Origin: Adiantum capillus-veneris
Taxonomy: Eukaryota > Streptophyta > Polypodiopsida > Polypodiales > Pteridaceae
Assembly: GCA_014529385.2 (NCBI GenBank)
Contig: CM043942.1
Span: 54,870,647-54,934,646 of the forward strand
Length of the DNA stretch: 64,000 nucleotides
Direction: 5' to 3'
Within the stretch, counting starts at the first letter, position 1, and each line of letters begins with the position of its first letter. Below are positions 1 through 10,623 of this stretch, piece by piece. The notes beneath the pieces were generated by a model, which saw nothing but the letters and a program-made list of their open reading frames with translations, ran no database searches and was not told the DNA's origin. A program made the position numbers and the translations under genes.

Positions 1-62
1 TCGACGAACGAGCTTCAACTCAATAGCTTCCGAGGACGGAATCTACATCAGGAAGGGGGGCA
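1..62 (+). mobile_element. 3' internal tail and polypurine tract of a Gypsy-A family copy
   Basis: These bases are nearly identical to the reverse complement of 12158-12220, the internal tail of Gypsy-A. They end in a polypurine tract (about 50-62, AGGAAGGGGGGCA) directly before an LTR starting TGTTAACCC. This is therefore the 3' end of a plus-strand copy whose body lies left of the window. The 3' LTR that follows carries the flank expected for the right-hand Gypsy-A copy, so this copy is probably a recombinant. Confidence 0.85.
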
Positions 63-364
63 TGTTAACCCTCACGGCTCACGGACACCCCATCACCTAC
101 GACGGACGTGTATTATGTATTTGGTAGAGTCAGGTACTGGGCTTGTCGGACCAATAGGAAAAGGGTAAGAGTGATCGCCGATGAGAGGCGCACTCTAACT
201 GGGACATTCAAGGGATTAGTTGGCTAAGCATGGGCGCCCAAGTGTGAATGGGGTGAGCTCATATAAAAGCCAACTAAACCTAATTTTTACTCATTCTCTC
301 ATTTGTGCAATAGAAGAGTGCTCTTGCTCCATCTCCATCTCCATCTTCTTCTTCTTCACCTCCT

Positions 365-397
<33 letters not shown>

Positions 398-648
398 GGA
401 GAGTGTGTGTGCGATCGAGCATTACGAAGGCACGACGGCGGCGAAGCGGTTGAGCGCGGCACGACTGCAGCTTCTTCTTCATCACGGCGAGGAATCCACC
501 ACGAAGGCGAGCGTAGAGCGGTGAGTGACACACCCTTTGCTCTCTTGAGCTTGCTAGTTTAGGCTTGTTGTGTGCTTGGAGCCATTTGTGGCTCACACAC
601 GGTGTATTGGCAAGTCCCTTGCTTTGACAGTGCGGCAAGGAGCGCACA
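63..648 (+). repeat. 3' LTR of Gypsy-A family, plus orientation
   Basis: A 586-bp LTR starting TGTTAACC and ending GCGCACA. It matches 19763-20349 (minus) at roughly 99 percent by eye and also 11604-12157 (minus). It contains a TATA-like box, a GT/GA microsatellite near 365-400 and a GC-rich downstream part. Short open frames across it are low-complexity artefacts. The five bases after it (GACGC, 649-653) are the reverse complement of the five bases next to the distant 5' LTR (GCGTC, 20350-20354), so these two LTRs look like the two ends of one insertion now separated by an inversion. Confidence 0.92.
262..268 (+). promoter_or_regulatory. TATA-like box in Gypsy-A LTR
   Basis: CTCATATAAAAGCC sits about 200 bp into the LTR, where a plant LTR core promoter is expected. 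The same string occurs in the other two LTRs (minus strand near 20143-20151 and in 11604-12157). Assignment rests on motif and position only. Confidence 0.55.
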
Positions 649-1624
649 GACGCTGCTCCTCCTCTCTCGCTACAGCTCGTCGAGCCAGATACTCCTGTAG
701 AAAAAAGTGGCTAAGCTGAGCTAGGCCTAAGGCCACTCTATCTGCAGGAAGAGCCTGGCTATCCATGCCCTCTGTCCAGAGAGCCGCTACCCTCTCTCTG
801 AGTGCTGAGTCCAACAAGACCTGCTCTGGGATGCGAAGCATCGTGCTCCCACTCCTCTGCCTGTCTACCACTGTGAGGATCACTGGTGCATGGTCCGAGA
901 AGGATGTCCCTGCCAGGATGCCCACTGAGCCCCCCAAGTCACTGAAGTGGTCACTAGTGTAGAAGCGATCTATACGCGATAGATTTACTCCTCCCACTCT
1001 GCGGTCCGATCTAGAGAAGGCAAGACTCTCTGGAGGCCTCACAAAGCCAGAATGCTGCCATGTATCCGAGACCCTCAAAGTCATACACAACCTCTCCCAA
1101 GCTGCTAACTCGACTCCATGCACAGTAGCATGGCTGCCTCCAATCCTGTCAGAAGGGTCCTCCAACATGTTGAAGTCCCCTCCTACACACCAATGGTCAA
1201 CCTGTGGCAAAGACTCGACAATCTATGACCAAAACTCTGCATGAGCACCCGCCACATTGGGCGTATAGATGTTCAGGAAGCCCACAAGGCCACCCTGAAG
1301 CTGCATAGTAATCCACTGAGCCTTGCCTGGCACAATAATCCCTCTGCCCACAATGGCCTACTGCAGTGAGTCCGCAATAGTCATACATACCCCACCCTGG
1401 ATGCCTCCAGGTCCAAAAGCAGCTGACCAAAAGGTATCATACCATCCACGCAAAATCTGACCACATCGCCGAATGCGGCTCTCAGACAAATGGTGCTCCT
1501 GAAGCATAAGGAGATCAATCTCTCCTCCCACAAGGCAACGCTGAAGCTCCTGATGCAATCGGCCCTGTTGTCGCTGAAAGTGGGGCCCACCTAGTCCCTG
1601 CACGTTCCACGAGACAATCCTCAT
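649..1624 (-). pseudogene. LINE ORF2, N-terminal endonuclease domain
   Basis: The product would be the APE-like endonuclease that nicks target DNA for target-primed reverse transcription. It starts with MRIVSWNVQGLGG, the usual plant L1 start, followed by LLMLQEHHL, GGDFNML and later SDHAPVIL, the metal-binding and catalytic motifs of the endonuclease/exonuclease/phosphatase fold. The start ATG (complement of 1622-1624) overlaps the stop of the preceding ORF as ATGA. Two in-frame stops (near 1340 and 1227) interrupt the domain. The frame ends where Gypsy-A inserted, at residues AREEEQR, and resumes at 20355. Confidence 0.88.
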
Positions 1625-2298
1625 GGGGAGCGATAGAGAACAGATGCTGCCGCAGTAGCAAGATGGGCTATCTTCGAGGCTGGCTTGGATGGGGGGTAAT
1701 CCGCATCCGAGCGTCCTCTAGATAGGCGAGACTGCAGTGAGTGCCTGGCCCAAGCCCAAGCAGATCGAGTCGTGCGTAAAGCAACCTCCTTTGTCCAGGA
1801 GTCCTCATGAATGTATACATAGCAAGGCAAACACTGCATATCAGCAAAAAAGTACACCACAATGTGCCTACATCCTGCTGAGTCTGGGGGTGTCACCGCA
1901 AACTTGGCCAGAGGCCACAAAGTCTGCAGCAAATCTGTAACTCCAAGTTCTCCCATGTGGTGAGAGAACTCGAGAACCTGTGTATGCAACCATCCCACCA
2001 TTGAGTCTAGGGACCACTCTGTCTTGGTCCTCCCACAGAGGGGGAAGGAGAAACCAACTGTTGAGTCCAAGGCCTCTGTTCCCCTAGCGGCGAGGAACAA
2101 AGCGTGGACCCTGAAGCAGGCTGCCTCGTGGTCTGCTGCGGAATCGCCGAGGAAGCGAGTGAACCCGTAGTCGAAGAAATCCCAGCGGCATCGGAGGTCA
2201 ATGCTCGTCAGACCACGAGGGATAGCTGCAAGGGAAGATGTCTGAATCTGCAGAGGGGGCCGCAAGAAGGGCTGACCCTCTCTCGCTAGGCGACTCAT
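1621..2298 (-). pseudogene. LINE ORF1, C-terminal part
   Basis: An open frame of 225 codons that directly precedes ORF2 and ends in a TGA overlapping the ORF2 ATG. I recognise no domain in it. It is in a different frame from the upstream zinc-knuckle and proline-rich part, so a frameshift near 2300-2324 separates the two halves of ORF1 in this copy. Its position between a proline-rich linker and ORF2 fits the poorly conserved C-terminus of plant L1 ORF1 proteins. It could instead be a separate small ORF. Confidence 0.6.
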
Positions 2299-2323
2299 GG
2301 CAAAGGCGCTGCCAAGAGATCTC

Positions 2324-3442
2324 CTAGCCGTTGGCGAGGGACCAGTATCCTGAGTCGACCTGTGGTACTAGAGCAGGAGGAGGGAGAAGGAGCTGGGGGG
2401 GGGGCGGAGGAGAAGAGAAGCGGGGTGGGGCGATAGAGACAGGAGGGCGAGGAGGGGAGTAGGCGGGAGCAGAGGGCGGGGGAGGGGATGTGGAGGAGGA
2501 GGGGAAATCTGAAGGTGGGGCGGCTAGCGAGGGTGAAGCTGAGGTGGAGGCTGGCGTAGGGGGCTCCTCCTGCTCAAGAGGACCAAAGCGGTTCCCCGTG
2601 GGAACCCACTGCTGCTGAGTAGGCACCTGAGGGCCACTCTGAGTGCCAGGCTGTCGCTGTGGCCCCTGGCGTCGACGACCACGGGCCTGCTGCCACCCCT
2701 CCTCTGCTGGAGCCCCAGGCTCGGAGGATGGCTCTGAATCTGTGCGCTGTGCCGCTGGCTATGGCTGCGGCCCAGCCTTGGAAGGCTTGGGCTGAGGCTG
2801 AGGTGCAGGTCGTGGCCTCCTTCGTGGACAGGCCTTCGCTAGGTGGCCCATCTGTCCGCAAATGAGGCACTGGTTCGGGAGACCCGAGTACTCCACACTC
2901 TGTCTAAATCAACCCCCACTCACGCGAGGCAGAAGGATGACCTTCGGGAGCGTGTGGGTATCTCTGACCAAAACTCGAATTGAAGGGATTTCAGTCGCCT
3001 TGGCAGCTACTAATGTTGCCGTACGAGGTGTCTCCAGGACAGTCCCGATGGCGGATCCAATCTTGGAGAGAAGTGGAAGGTACTCCCTCCGTAAACCCGG
3101 AAAGCAAACTAAGATGGGGATGTCTGCCTCCTCTACGAGCACATCCGAAGTCGGGTCAAAACCATGTCGCCACTGTAGAAAGTGGGCGCGCGATGCTCGG
3201 ATGGCCAGTGGACTCATAGCTATGACCTTGGAGGCCATCTCGGAAGTCTCAAACTCGATCTGGTAGTACCCCCGTTCGAGAATCTGGACATCCAAGATCT
3301 TTCCCACCTCTGCGAGAAGGTGGGCCTGGAGAAGGTCTCGCAGCTCTCCTCTACTAGGACGGGTGCTGAGAACCTTGCAGATGACAGAAGTCGCCTGCAA
3401 GCGCTCTACCTCTGCGGCAAGGCTCGCTTGCTCTGTTGGCAA
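2324..3442 (-). pseudogene. LINE ORF1: DUF4283-like RNA-binding domain, CCHC knuckle, proline-rich linker
   Basis: ORF1 of plant L1 elements encodes the nucleic-acid chaperone of the LINE ribonucleoprotein. The first part (3442-2909) shows a DUF4283-like fold (YYQIEFETSEMASKVI, FLQWRHGFDP, LPLLSKIGSAIG). A stop at 2909-2911 is followed in the same frame by a knuckle at about 2868-2827, CLICGQMGHLAKAC (CX2CX4HX4C). A second in-frame stop lies in the basic stretch near 2755, then comes a Pro/Ser-rich linker (2626-2324). Domain order fits the family. The copy is inactive. Confidence 0.8.
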
Positions 3443-3995
3443 AAGAGCAAGTCAAATGGTGGGCTCAGCGGGGTCTGGTGAGGGGGCTTCAGGCGAGTCC
3501 CTCTGTGGAGGAGCTGGAGCCTCCATCTGTGTCTACTGCTGAGTCAAAGAAGCGGATGGTGAAGGAAGTCTGCAACCGAGTACGCCGAGCACTCGTCTGA
3601 AGAAGAAATGTTGCAGAGCGAGGTGTAGAAGACCTTCGGGAACAGTGAGGACGACGGGGGGGGGGGGGGACGGAGAGAGCGGCGAGCGAGAGACAAGAGG
3701 CTGCAGGCGGGGTGGGGGGAGAAGCGACCAGGGAGGGGGGAGGGCAGCGGATGGGCTGGAGGGAAGGGGGGAAGGCAGGGACGGGGCGGGGGGGGGGGGG
3801 GGGGGGGGGGCGGGTTGGGCTAGGCAGCGCGAGGGTGAGGGAGGCATCATGAGGGCGAGGGGGGGGCAGCGCGAGGTGGCAGCGCGAAGGGGAGGGGGGG
3901 CAGTGCACGGGCTGGAGGAAGCGGGAGGGCGAGGGGGGGGGAGCGTGCAACAGTAGTGAGCAATAGACTCTTGGTATGGCTACACAATAGTTGTT
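3443..3995 (-). other. LINE 5' UTR, extremely purine/pyrimidine-biased
   Basis: On the plus strand this is G-rich with long G runs (3656-3669 and 3788-3810) and GGGGAGGG-type motifs. On the LINE sense strand it is C-rich. Long proline-rich (minus) or glycine-rich (plus) open frames here are composition artefacts. It lies between the 15-bp target duplication and ORF1, so it is best read as the LINE promoter/5' UTR. Confidence 0.65.
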
Positions 3996-4010
3996 GGCCT
4001 TAAAATGGTT
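3996..4010 (-). repeat. LINE target-site duplication, 5' copy (inverted)
   Basis: The minus strand reads AACCATTTTAAGGCC, identical to 23851-23865 on the plus strand directly after the LINE poly-A. The two copies are about 20 kb apart and in opposite orientation. A normal LINE insertion would place them in the same orientation, at the two ends. Confidence 0.9.
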
Positions 4011-4205
4011 CTTTCCAAAATGTTCATAAACTTGCTTACAACTCCCACTACAAATGCAATGTTTGTACAAGTCCCAATATGGCATACATCAAAGAACCAA
4101 CAATACATGCATATGGAATCCTGGTCATCTCATTCCTTATATGAAAAAATATGGGACATTTTCCTTAGGCGAGTTTCGCCAATAAAGGGAATGAAGTAGA
4201 AATCG
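4011..4205 (-). mobile_element. Copia-1 fragment (end of RT domain), split by the LINE
   Basis: On the minus strand this contains copia RT C-terminal motifs, IPYACIVGSLMYA followed by a GVVSKFM-like stretch in another frame. This matches the GSLMYA...GVVSRFM region of Ty1/copia RT just before RNase H. The next copia segment (LKAV, then GGNDGDVAGYMDTDYA) lies on the other side of the LINE at 23866 onward. The LINE therefore inserted into an older copia. The copy is broken and old. Confidence 0.75.
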
Positions 4206-4599
4206 CATCCCCCGCCCCCCCCCTCCCCCCCCCCCCAAAAAAAAAAAACAAAACAAAACACTTCAATACACAAAAGGGTACTCTTTTTTGACTAGTAAAG
4301 AACATTCTTTGCCTTGTCCCACATGAATATGGTTTGTTGTCAAAGTTCTCATGTTACTTTTCCTTCAATGCATCTGCCTCAAGGATGTATTTCCAAGTTA
4401 TGAGCATGCCTTACACATAAAGGATCAAAATCAATAGACTAGCAGGGACTAGCATCTATAGCTTTCTTTGTATAGAGGCAATGACCTTGAGACTTCATAA
4501 AATGGACATCATCTGTCAGCAATTCAGACTCTCAAGGCATTTTAGAGAGAAACTTGCAGAATTGTCTAACATTGGTACTGTATTCCCCTAACAGGAGCA
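4206..4599. other. C/A homopolymer tract, then unassigned sequence
   Basis: 4208-4260 is a C-rich then A-rich low-complexity tract. From 4261 to 4599 I see no coding signal, repeat or RNA. The last bases, TATTCCCCTAACAG, resemble a plant 3' splice site just upstream of the ATG at 4600. Confidence 0.5.
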
Positions 4600-5749
4600 A
4601 TGCAAGCTACCGAGAAGGCCAAGAAAAGGGTGTCCCAAAAAGAGAAGTTGCAAGAGCTGCCACCCTACCAACTTGTCCCAAGTTCAGTAAAGACGGCCAA
4701 GGCAACATACTAGTCAAGGGAACAGCTTGAAGAGAACAACACCGCGGTTTTCACAGGCGGGTTTAAGAGTGAAGAAGGACACCAGGTAGAGTTTCAAATG
4801 CTACCAAAGAAAATATATGATGTAGCTGCCAAGCCAAACACAAAAGAAGCCAACTAAAGGCTGGGCCTCAGGGACTTATACGACCAGGAACCATGCGGTG
4901 TAGATTTCCAGGAAGCATATGAGCTACTGTCCACAATCAAAGAGGATGGGTCAGCCCAAATCACTGACCAACAAGGGAAAAAATTTGAAGTAGTAATCAC
5001 CAAAGAGATAGTGGCTAAGGCACTGAAGCTGCCAATTGAAGGTATGATGATGCGGGCCCGAAACAGAAAGACAACAGGCACATTCACCAAGGAGACTGCT
5101 GTTGTAACCTTTTTCGACTTGACCCAAAGGCAAGTGGAAGAAACAACACGCCTATACCATCAACACTTCCACTTTTTATCAAAGAGACTACCACGGTACA
5201 CTACCCAAACCATGCGGTTGCGATCACCTTCACCCAAGTGTTGAGGTCAACAACCAAGCAGCCAATTGATCATGCGCAATATGTGCTCACAATGCTCAAG
5301 GGCACAAAGAAATAAGGTAAAATCACATATATCTAGACGTGCTTGAAGTACTAACAAGAATAGCATCTCATGCTATTGGCATGACCGACAATTTGACGCC
5401 AGACCCACATCAGAACACATGGATTGTTTCCTCCCAACCTTCTCTCAGAACCACACGGTCATCAAAGAGAGTATATAAGTTAGACGAAGAATCTGCAGAA
5501 AGCTCTCATGAAGCTCATAGCAGTGAGATCTTGGACAATGAGGAAAGGCAAGCAAGAATTGAAGAGATGAAGAAGAAAGCGATAGCTACACACCAAGAAG
5601 AACCTCAACAAAAGAAGGTGAGGTTTCAAAGAGAAAAGAAAACTTATGAAAGGAGCCGCCATCTCTCTAAATTGGAGTTCAGAGCTTGCTTTGTTGCAAG
5701 ATTTTTGAGGCTTTCATTGAGAATTGGAGCAATTCATTGGTATACTTAA
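4600..5749 (+). pseudogene. Fragment homologous to accessory ORF 1 of gypsy F
   Basis: Function unknown. The open segments at 4854-5244 and 5339-5749 carry a series of short stretches in the same order as F's accessory ORF 1 (42372-43436): VDFQEAYELLSTIKEDG versus IDFKRVQHLIETIQEDG, VVITKEIVAKALKL versus IQITKEIIKEALKL, RLPRYTT versus RPPRYTT, and VLTRIASHAIG with PHQNTW versus VLTRIIYQAIG with PHQNDW. The C-terminus is rich in Lys and Glu. It is a broken fossil with no LTR recognised next to it. It runs on the strand opposite to Copia-2 and Gypsy-G, so it is a separate element. Confidence 0.75.
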
Positions 5750-5879
5750 TCAGCATGCCAATCTGGCTCTACCATTGCGTCATCATTTCTTTGAAGTTGA
5801 TTAGTCGTCTTTCATTTTTGACACTCATTCAACACATCCTTCCAGGCTACCCACAATACCCACAATACCCACAATAGCT

Positions 5880-6987
5880 GGAGGAGGTGGAGGGGATTGG
5901 ACATCGTCATCATCCTTCTTATCTAAAACTCCTGCCCCAGTCTCCCTATCTTTATCCTACTCATCATCTTCATCTTCTTTATCCTCATCCACATTGTGAG
6001 TTAGATGTTCAATGAGGGCTTCATTGGCAAATGTGACAGTATAAACTAAAGTTTTCTCTTTTGAATCCTCCTTTATGGTAATCACCCGATTTTCCAAGTC
6101 TTCAAAATTCAAAGTGAGATTTCCATCAGTATCAGATATATCCTCCATGGATTGGTAAATGCATTTATTGAGGATATTTCAATACAATATGCAATTCCTT
6201 TAAACTATTGCAGACTATAAGTATTCTTTTGGTCTAACTGCACCCTCTCCATACTCATATCCTTGGTTAGTCTCCACTTATCCGCACTCAGAGTGGAGTT
6301 TTGGGTCTTTATCTATTCCACCTATTGTTGAAGTGCCTTGATGGTATTGTGATCCTTCTCGTGTCTACATTCTACATTACTTAAATATTCTTTCTTTGAA
6401 ATGATCTCTTTCCTTTGTTTTTCAGACTTGAGGACCTCTCTTTCCAATTTCGCCTCAATACAGGTTATGTCAGACATTGCTTGATAGAAGTCTAGGCTTG
6501 CATCATCTAATCAATGGAATTTACTATAGTGTTCCAACCCGTATGGATCATCACTACATAGCTATTTGTAATAGTCTTTGGATCTAACTTATCAACTTTG
6601 TATGTAATTACTAGGCCTTTATATGAAACTGGTAGCTTCCAAGATGTGTCCATGACCCTACTTTCTACCAGTTTATTCATTTGGAGTGCCTATAACCTAT
6701 CCATTGATGTTTCAATGATAGTGGAGGTGACAACAATGGGTTGTTTAGAGGTGCTTTGGACTCTTCTACAATCTAATTGAAGTCTTTGGGTTGGTGCCTT
6801 GCAACACAATTACTATTGCCTCGAATGTTCCAAGAGCTTTTTCAAAAGTAGATTCCGTTGTTTTCTCAACTATTGATGTGGCGGCAATTTTCTTACTAAC
6901 TCGAGCACTAAGCTGATCCCATAACTTTTTGATAAGCTTTTGCTTCTTTGTTGCTGGTTTAGATGTCCAAACTTCATCCTTACCCAA
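5880..6987 (-). pseudogene. Unclassified decayed coding region with coiled coil
   Basis: The minus strand shows open pieces: a basic Lys/Thr-rich segment (6987-6766), a heptad-like segment near 6480-6190 (LEREVLKSEKQRKEIISKKE), and an acidic tail (6148-5957, ending in D/E repeats). No family is recognised. It may be another accessory protein of a gypsy relative, since F's second accessory ORF is also a coiled-coil protein, but no residue-level similarity was seen. The short CCCACAATA repeat at 5850-5876 lies at its 3' end. Confidence 0.4.
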
Positions 6988-7029
6988 ATCTATTTTGGCT
7001 CCAAGTGTGACCAGAGTCGTTTGCTCTAT

Positions 7030-7330
7030 CTAAGATCTTAGATCACTAGTGAGGGGAGTGGATCCCCGTGCTAGTGTGCATGCAGGAAGGGGGAAGGAGA
7101 AGAGGAGAGGAGAGAGACCAAGCCTTTGGGGGAAACACACAGCCAATGTTTGTTTGTGTCACCTTTATTCTTTTTGTATGTAGAAGGAATACAAGGGTTA
7201 GTGAGTTAGTGAGGGTAGGGGGTGTCCAGGCAGCCAGCTACAAGGCCTTTACCCAAAAATCTCCCACTTAAAGTCCAATGTGATTGTAAGTGGTGACTAA
7301 AACTAGTATGTACATCCATGAAGCACGCCA
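7030..7330 (-). repeat. Copia-2 3' end: polypurine tract and probable 3' LTR
   Basis: The minus strand reads AAGTGGGAGATTTTTGGG around 7270-7245, closely matching the polypurine tract and LTR start common in plant copia elements. The sequence from about 7245 down to about 7030 would be the 3' LTR or part of it. I could not find the matching 5' LTR, so the outer edge is uncertain. Confidence 0.55.
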
Positions 7331-7828
7331 GCTTCACCCTTATTCAAATTTGCTCATCCTACACCCATTAAATCGATGCACATTACAAAATGCTCCGTAG
7401 CTAGGCTCTTCGTAAGAGAATTTGCTACGTTTTCATCAATGTGTATCTTAACAAGCTCCAAACTCTTATTCGTCAATGCATCTCAAATGAGATGTTACCT
7501 CACCTCAATGTGTTTTAACTTCTTGCCAAAGCAATGGCACTCTGACTATCACAATGAAAAATTGAAACCTACTATAATGTCTAGATCTCCCACTAGATGA
7601 GCCAACCATATAGCTTCCTTGTTGGCATTTGACACTACAACGTACTCAGCCTCTATTGTGGAAGAAGACATATAATATTGGAGAGATGACCTCCAAGAAA
7701 TGGCCCCTCCTACATTACGAAAATGTAGCCAAACTTAAATCTCTTATTGTCTCTGCAACCCGCATAATCTGCATGTGTAACCAACAATAGATGCATCACC
7801 ATTACTGAAGCGTACAGTTAGCCATATA

Positions 7829-8536
7829 TCAACTAACCACTCCCACTGCAAATTCAATGTTTGGCCTTGTAGCTACCATATCATACATTAGATTGCCTAC
7901 AGCCAAAGAGTATGGCACACTTGCCATTTTTGCTCTATTAGCATCCGACATAGGAGAATCTTCCTTGCTAAGTTTCAAATATGATGGTAGTGGGTTATTC
8001 ACTGTCTTCCCCCCCTGCATATTGAAATGTTGTAAGACCTTGTGGATATACGATTCACGTGATAAGAATGCTTCTTTCTTGTCTCTCTTGATACTCATAC
8101 CAAGAAAATGATTTGCTTCACCCAAATTCTTCATATCAAAGTTTTTGTTCAATATTTGCTTTAATTTGGAAATCTCCTCAGTGGACTTTCCTACAATGAG
8201 CATGTCATCTACATACAAAATGAGAATGACCAAAGAACCATCACTAAGTTTCTGTGTATACAAGCAGTGATCCTCTTGACTCCTTCTAAAACCCTTGGAC
8301 CGCATAAATGCATCAAACTTTTGATACCATTGCCTTGAACCCTGTTTTAAGCCACAAAGTGTTTTCTTGAGTTTGCATACAAGATCCTCCCTACTAGGGT
8401 GTTCAAAACCTTCAGGTTGCTTCATGTAAACATCCTCTTCTAGATCCCCATGAAGAAAGGCTATCTTCACATCTATTTGGACAAGTTCCATGTCCTCAAT
8501 GGCTACTAGGCCAAGCACTATATGCAATGTAGTCAT
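7829..8536 (-). pseudogene. Copia-2 reverse transcriptase segment
   Basis: The longest open segment of Copia-2 (235 codons). It holds RT palm motifs: QIDVKIAFLHGDLEEDVYM, QPEGF, LCGLKQGSRQWYQKFD, the catalytic ILYVDDMLI, and the C-terminal GNLMYDM...RPNIEFAVGVVS. These are standard for Ty1/copia RT. It is a fossil domain with integrase upstream and RNase H downstream. Confidence 0.9.
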
Positions 8537-8955
8537 CCTAACTATGGGCGAGAAGTTTTTGTCAAAATCAACTCCCTTCTATTGGTTGAATCCCTTAGCA
8601 ACCAATCGAGTCTTGTACTTAGACTGTGGATTATTTGATGTAAACTTTTACCATTTGAAAGGTAAGGTATGCTTGCCTTATAGAAATTTAACTAAGTCCA
8701 ATGTCTCATTAGTGACAATCAAGTTGCACTCAGATTGAATGGACTACTCCCACTAGACCTTGTCATCCATTTGCATGGCTTCTTTGTAACAAGATGGCTC
8801 ACTATAATCAAACAGCATGACATAGCCCCCGACCTTGGCTAAAATCGCTAAGGTCAATATGAGGATCTAGTAGATCACCTCAAGGCCTAATAATTGCTCT
8901 TTGCCCTATCAATTGGGGCTCTACTAGTAGAGGTACATCACTAGGATCTGAGTTT

Positions 8956-9246
8956 TCACAGAATATGAGGGAATAACCTAAATGTGACTTTTCTATACTC
9001 AACCTCTTTGATAGGTTTTTTGTGCATTTTTGACTCATTGAAGATTAAATGTGAACTGTGAATTACTTTGCAAGATTTTGGGTGCCAAAGATGATATCCC
9101 ATCCCTCCATCTACACCATAACTAAGGAAAATGCACTTGTGTGACTTTGGGTCTAGTTTTTTTCGAAGTTCTTTGGGCACATGTGCATATGCCTCACATC
9201 CAAAGACACGCAAGTGATCATAATGTGGTTTCTTTCCAAACCGCAA
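8956..9246 (-). pseudogene. Copia-2 integrase C-terminal segment
   Basis: Carries HLRVFGCEAYAHVPKELR, KLDPKSHKCIFLSYG and GYHLW, the conserved block after the copia integrase catalytic core. The core itself (about 9250-9790) is visible only in decayed form. Confidence 0.85.
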
Positions 9247-10245
9247 ATACTCTAGAATCTATTAATTCAATGGCATACTAGGTGATTGATTGATAATATG
9301 TACTGTTGCCAATACTACCTCTTCTCAAAGGTTTGAGTCAAATTTTCCATAGAAAGCATGGTTGTGACTCGCTTTTGATTGTATGATTCATCCTTTCTGC
9401 AATTACATTGTGATTAGGTGTGTAATGTGCACTAAGCTGCCTCTTAATACCTCTCTTACTATAGAAATTATTGAATCCTTGGAGACATATTCTCCACCAT
9501 TATCAATCCTCAAGTTGTAGTAAACTTCTTTCCAGATTGATTTTCTACTAGTGCTAAGAATTTCTCGAAAGTAGAGAAGACCCGATCCTCATATCGCAAA
9601 GGGACAACCACACCTTCCTAGTGGAATCATCTATGAAATCACTAAAATAGCTAGCTCCCCCTAGAGACTTGGTCTACATAGGATTGTAAATGTTGCTATG
9701 CACAAGCTCTAGTGGCTGCATACACTTCCTACTCAATGGGGATGAGGTGGTCCTAGTTTGTTTACCAGAAATGGAGTGCTCACATATAGAAAAGTCAGAA
9801 TAACTTCACACAGGAAAGTAACCAAAATGAGGTAGTGTTTTCATTCCCTTTTGGCTCATATGGCCTACCTGGATATGCCATAACTCAGTAGACGGAAGCT
9901 CATCTATGGATATACAATCCTCTTTTACACACAAAACAAACATAGAGTAAAGCGTTCCATGTTTTAAACCCCTAAAAATCACAAAATTTGCGTTCTGAAT
10001 TGGTGGTTGTGCCCCAAGTCATCAAGTTGACGAGTAGATACAAAACATTTTGTTGACCTGGGAACATGTCTAACATTTTTGACTATGAATTATGTGCCAT
10101 TTTGCGTGACTAGCTTGGTGTCTCTAGCACCATGTATTTTGAGCTCATAGGCATCATCAAGCTTCACTCTGCCACCCACCAGTATGTGAATACATAGAGA
10201 ACCATTCTTAATGATGTGTCACATTGAATCTGGCTTCAAAATCTC

Positions 10246-10623
10246 TTACTGGATTTTGATCAAAGCTAGCATCTTGTGCAATAAGAGCATATAGACTAAG
10301 GTCTGTTGCTGTAAAGATGAGAAGCTTGATGGCACCACTTGGTGATAATTCACAAAGGGTCCCATCCCTCGCTTTATAAGTTTCTTAGCATGTTGTTGCA
10401 ATGTATAAACCAGGACATAGTCTCTTGTTTTAAACTCTTTCGAGCGTACATGCTTATTGAAAAATTCTTTTTGCCTTCTTTTTAGAGCATAGATAGAATC
10501 TATAGCTTTTAAGCAAAGCTCATCCAGCTTTTCAAGGTCCTCTAGGCTTGAAGATAATTCATGGCCCGTCCATTCAAGTTGTTTAGCTACCCATAGTGTT
10601 GGGATCAGGAATTCCATAGGCAA
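10246..10623 (-). pseudogene. Gypsy-G integrase C-terminal segment
   Basis: Contains PMEFLIPTLWVAKQLEWTG, LEDLEKLDELCLKAID, KEFFNKHV and DYVLVYTLQQHAKKL, parallel to F at 37880-38150. The family's integrase C-terminus contributes to DNA binding. The end is degraded. Confidence 0.8.

Larger units (their letters stand above)
649..3995 (-). mobile_element. L1-type LINE, 5' half (inverted block)
   Basis: On the minus strand this runs 5' UTR (3995-3443), ORF1 (about 3442-1621) and the endonuclease part of ORF2 (1624-649). It stops exactly at the Gypsy-A LTR. The ORF2 reading frame at 649 continues in frame at 20355 on the plus strand once the 5-bp gypsy target duplication is allowed for, so both halves belong to one LINE of about 6.8 kb, the size of a full-length plant L1. 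Its 5' edge is set by a 15-bp target duplication at 3996-4010 whose partner follows the poly-A tail at 23851-23865. Confidence 0.9.
7331..10235 (-). mobile_element. Copia-2, decayed Ty1/copia element
   Basis: On the minus strand, in order: a protease/GAG-pre-integrase region (about 10200-9800, with a GARDTKLV-like linker), integrase (about 9780-8956), reverse transcriptase (8536-7829) and RNase H (about 7680-7360, with STIEAEYV and KHIEVR). The order PR-INT-RT-RH is that of copia. The 5' part and 5' LTR are missing: at about 10236-10245 the sequence passes into Gypsy-G. It is broken in many places and old. Confidence 0.85.

Noticed and set aside
280-647. Overlapping ORFs in the LTR with His/Leu or Arg/Glu repeats (also at 11646-12000 and 19849-20192)
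   Set aside because: They lie in a GT/GA/CT microsatellite and CATCTC repeats inside the LTR, on both strands, and track the repeat composition; not genes.
3489-4085. 198-codon proline-rich ORF and its glycine-rich opposite
   Set aside because: Composition artefact of the G-rich LINE 5' UTR; the N-terminal residues fall in Copia-1 and the LINE target duplication.
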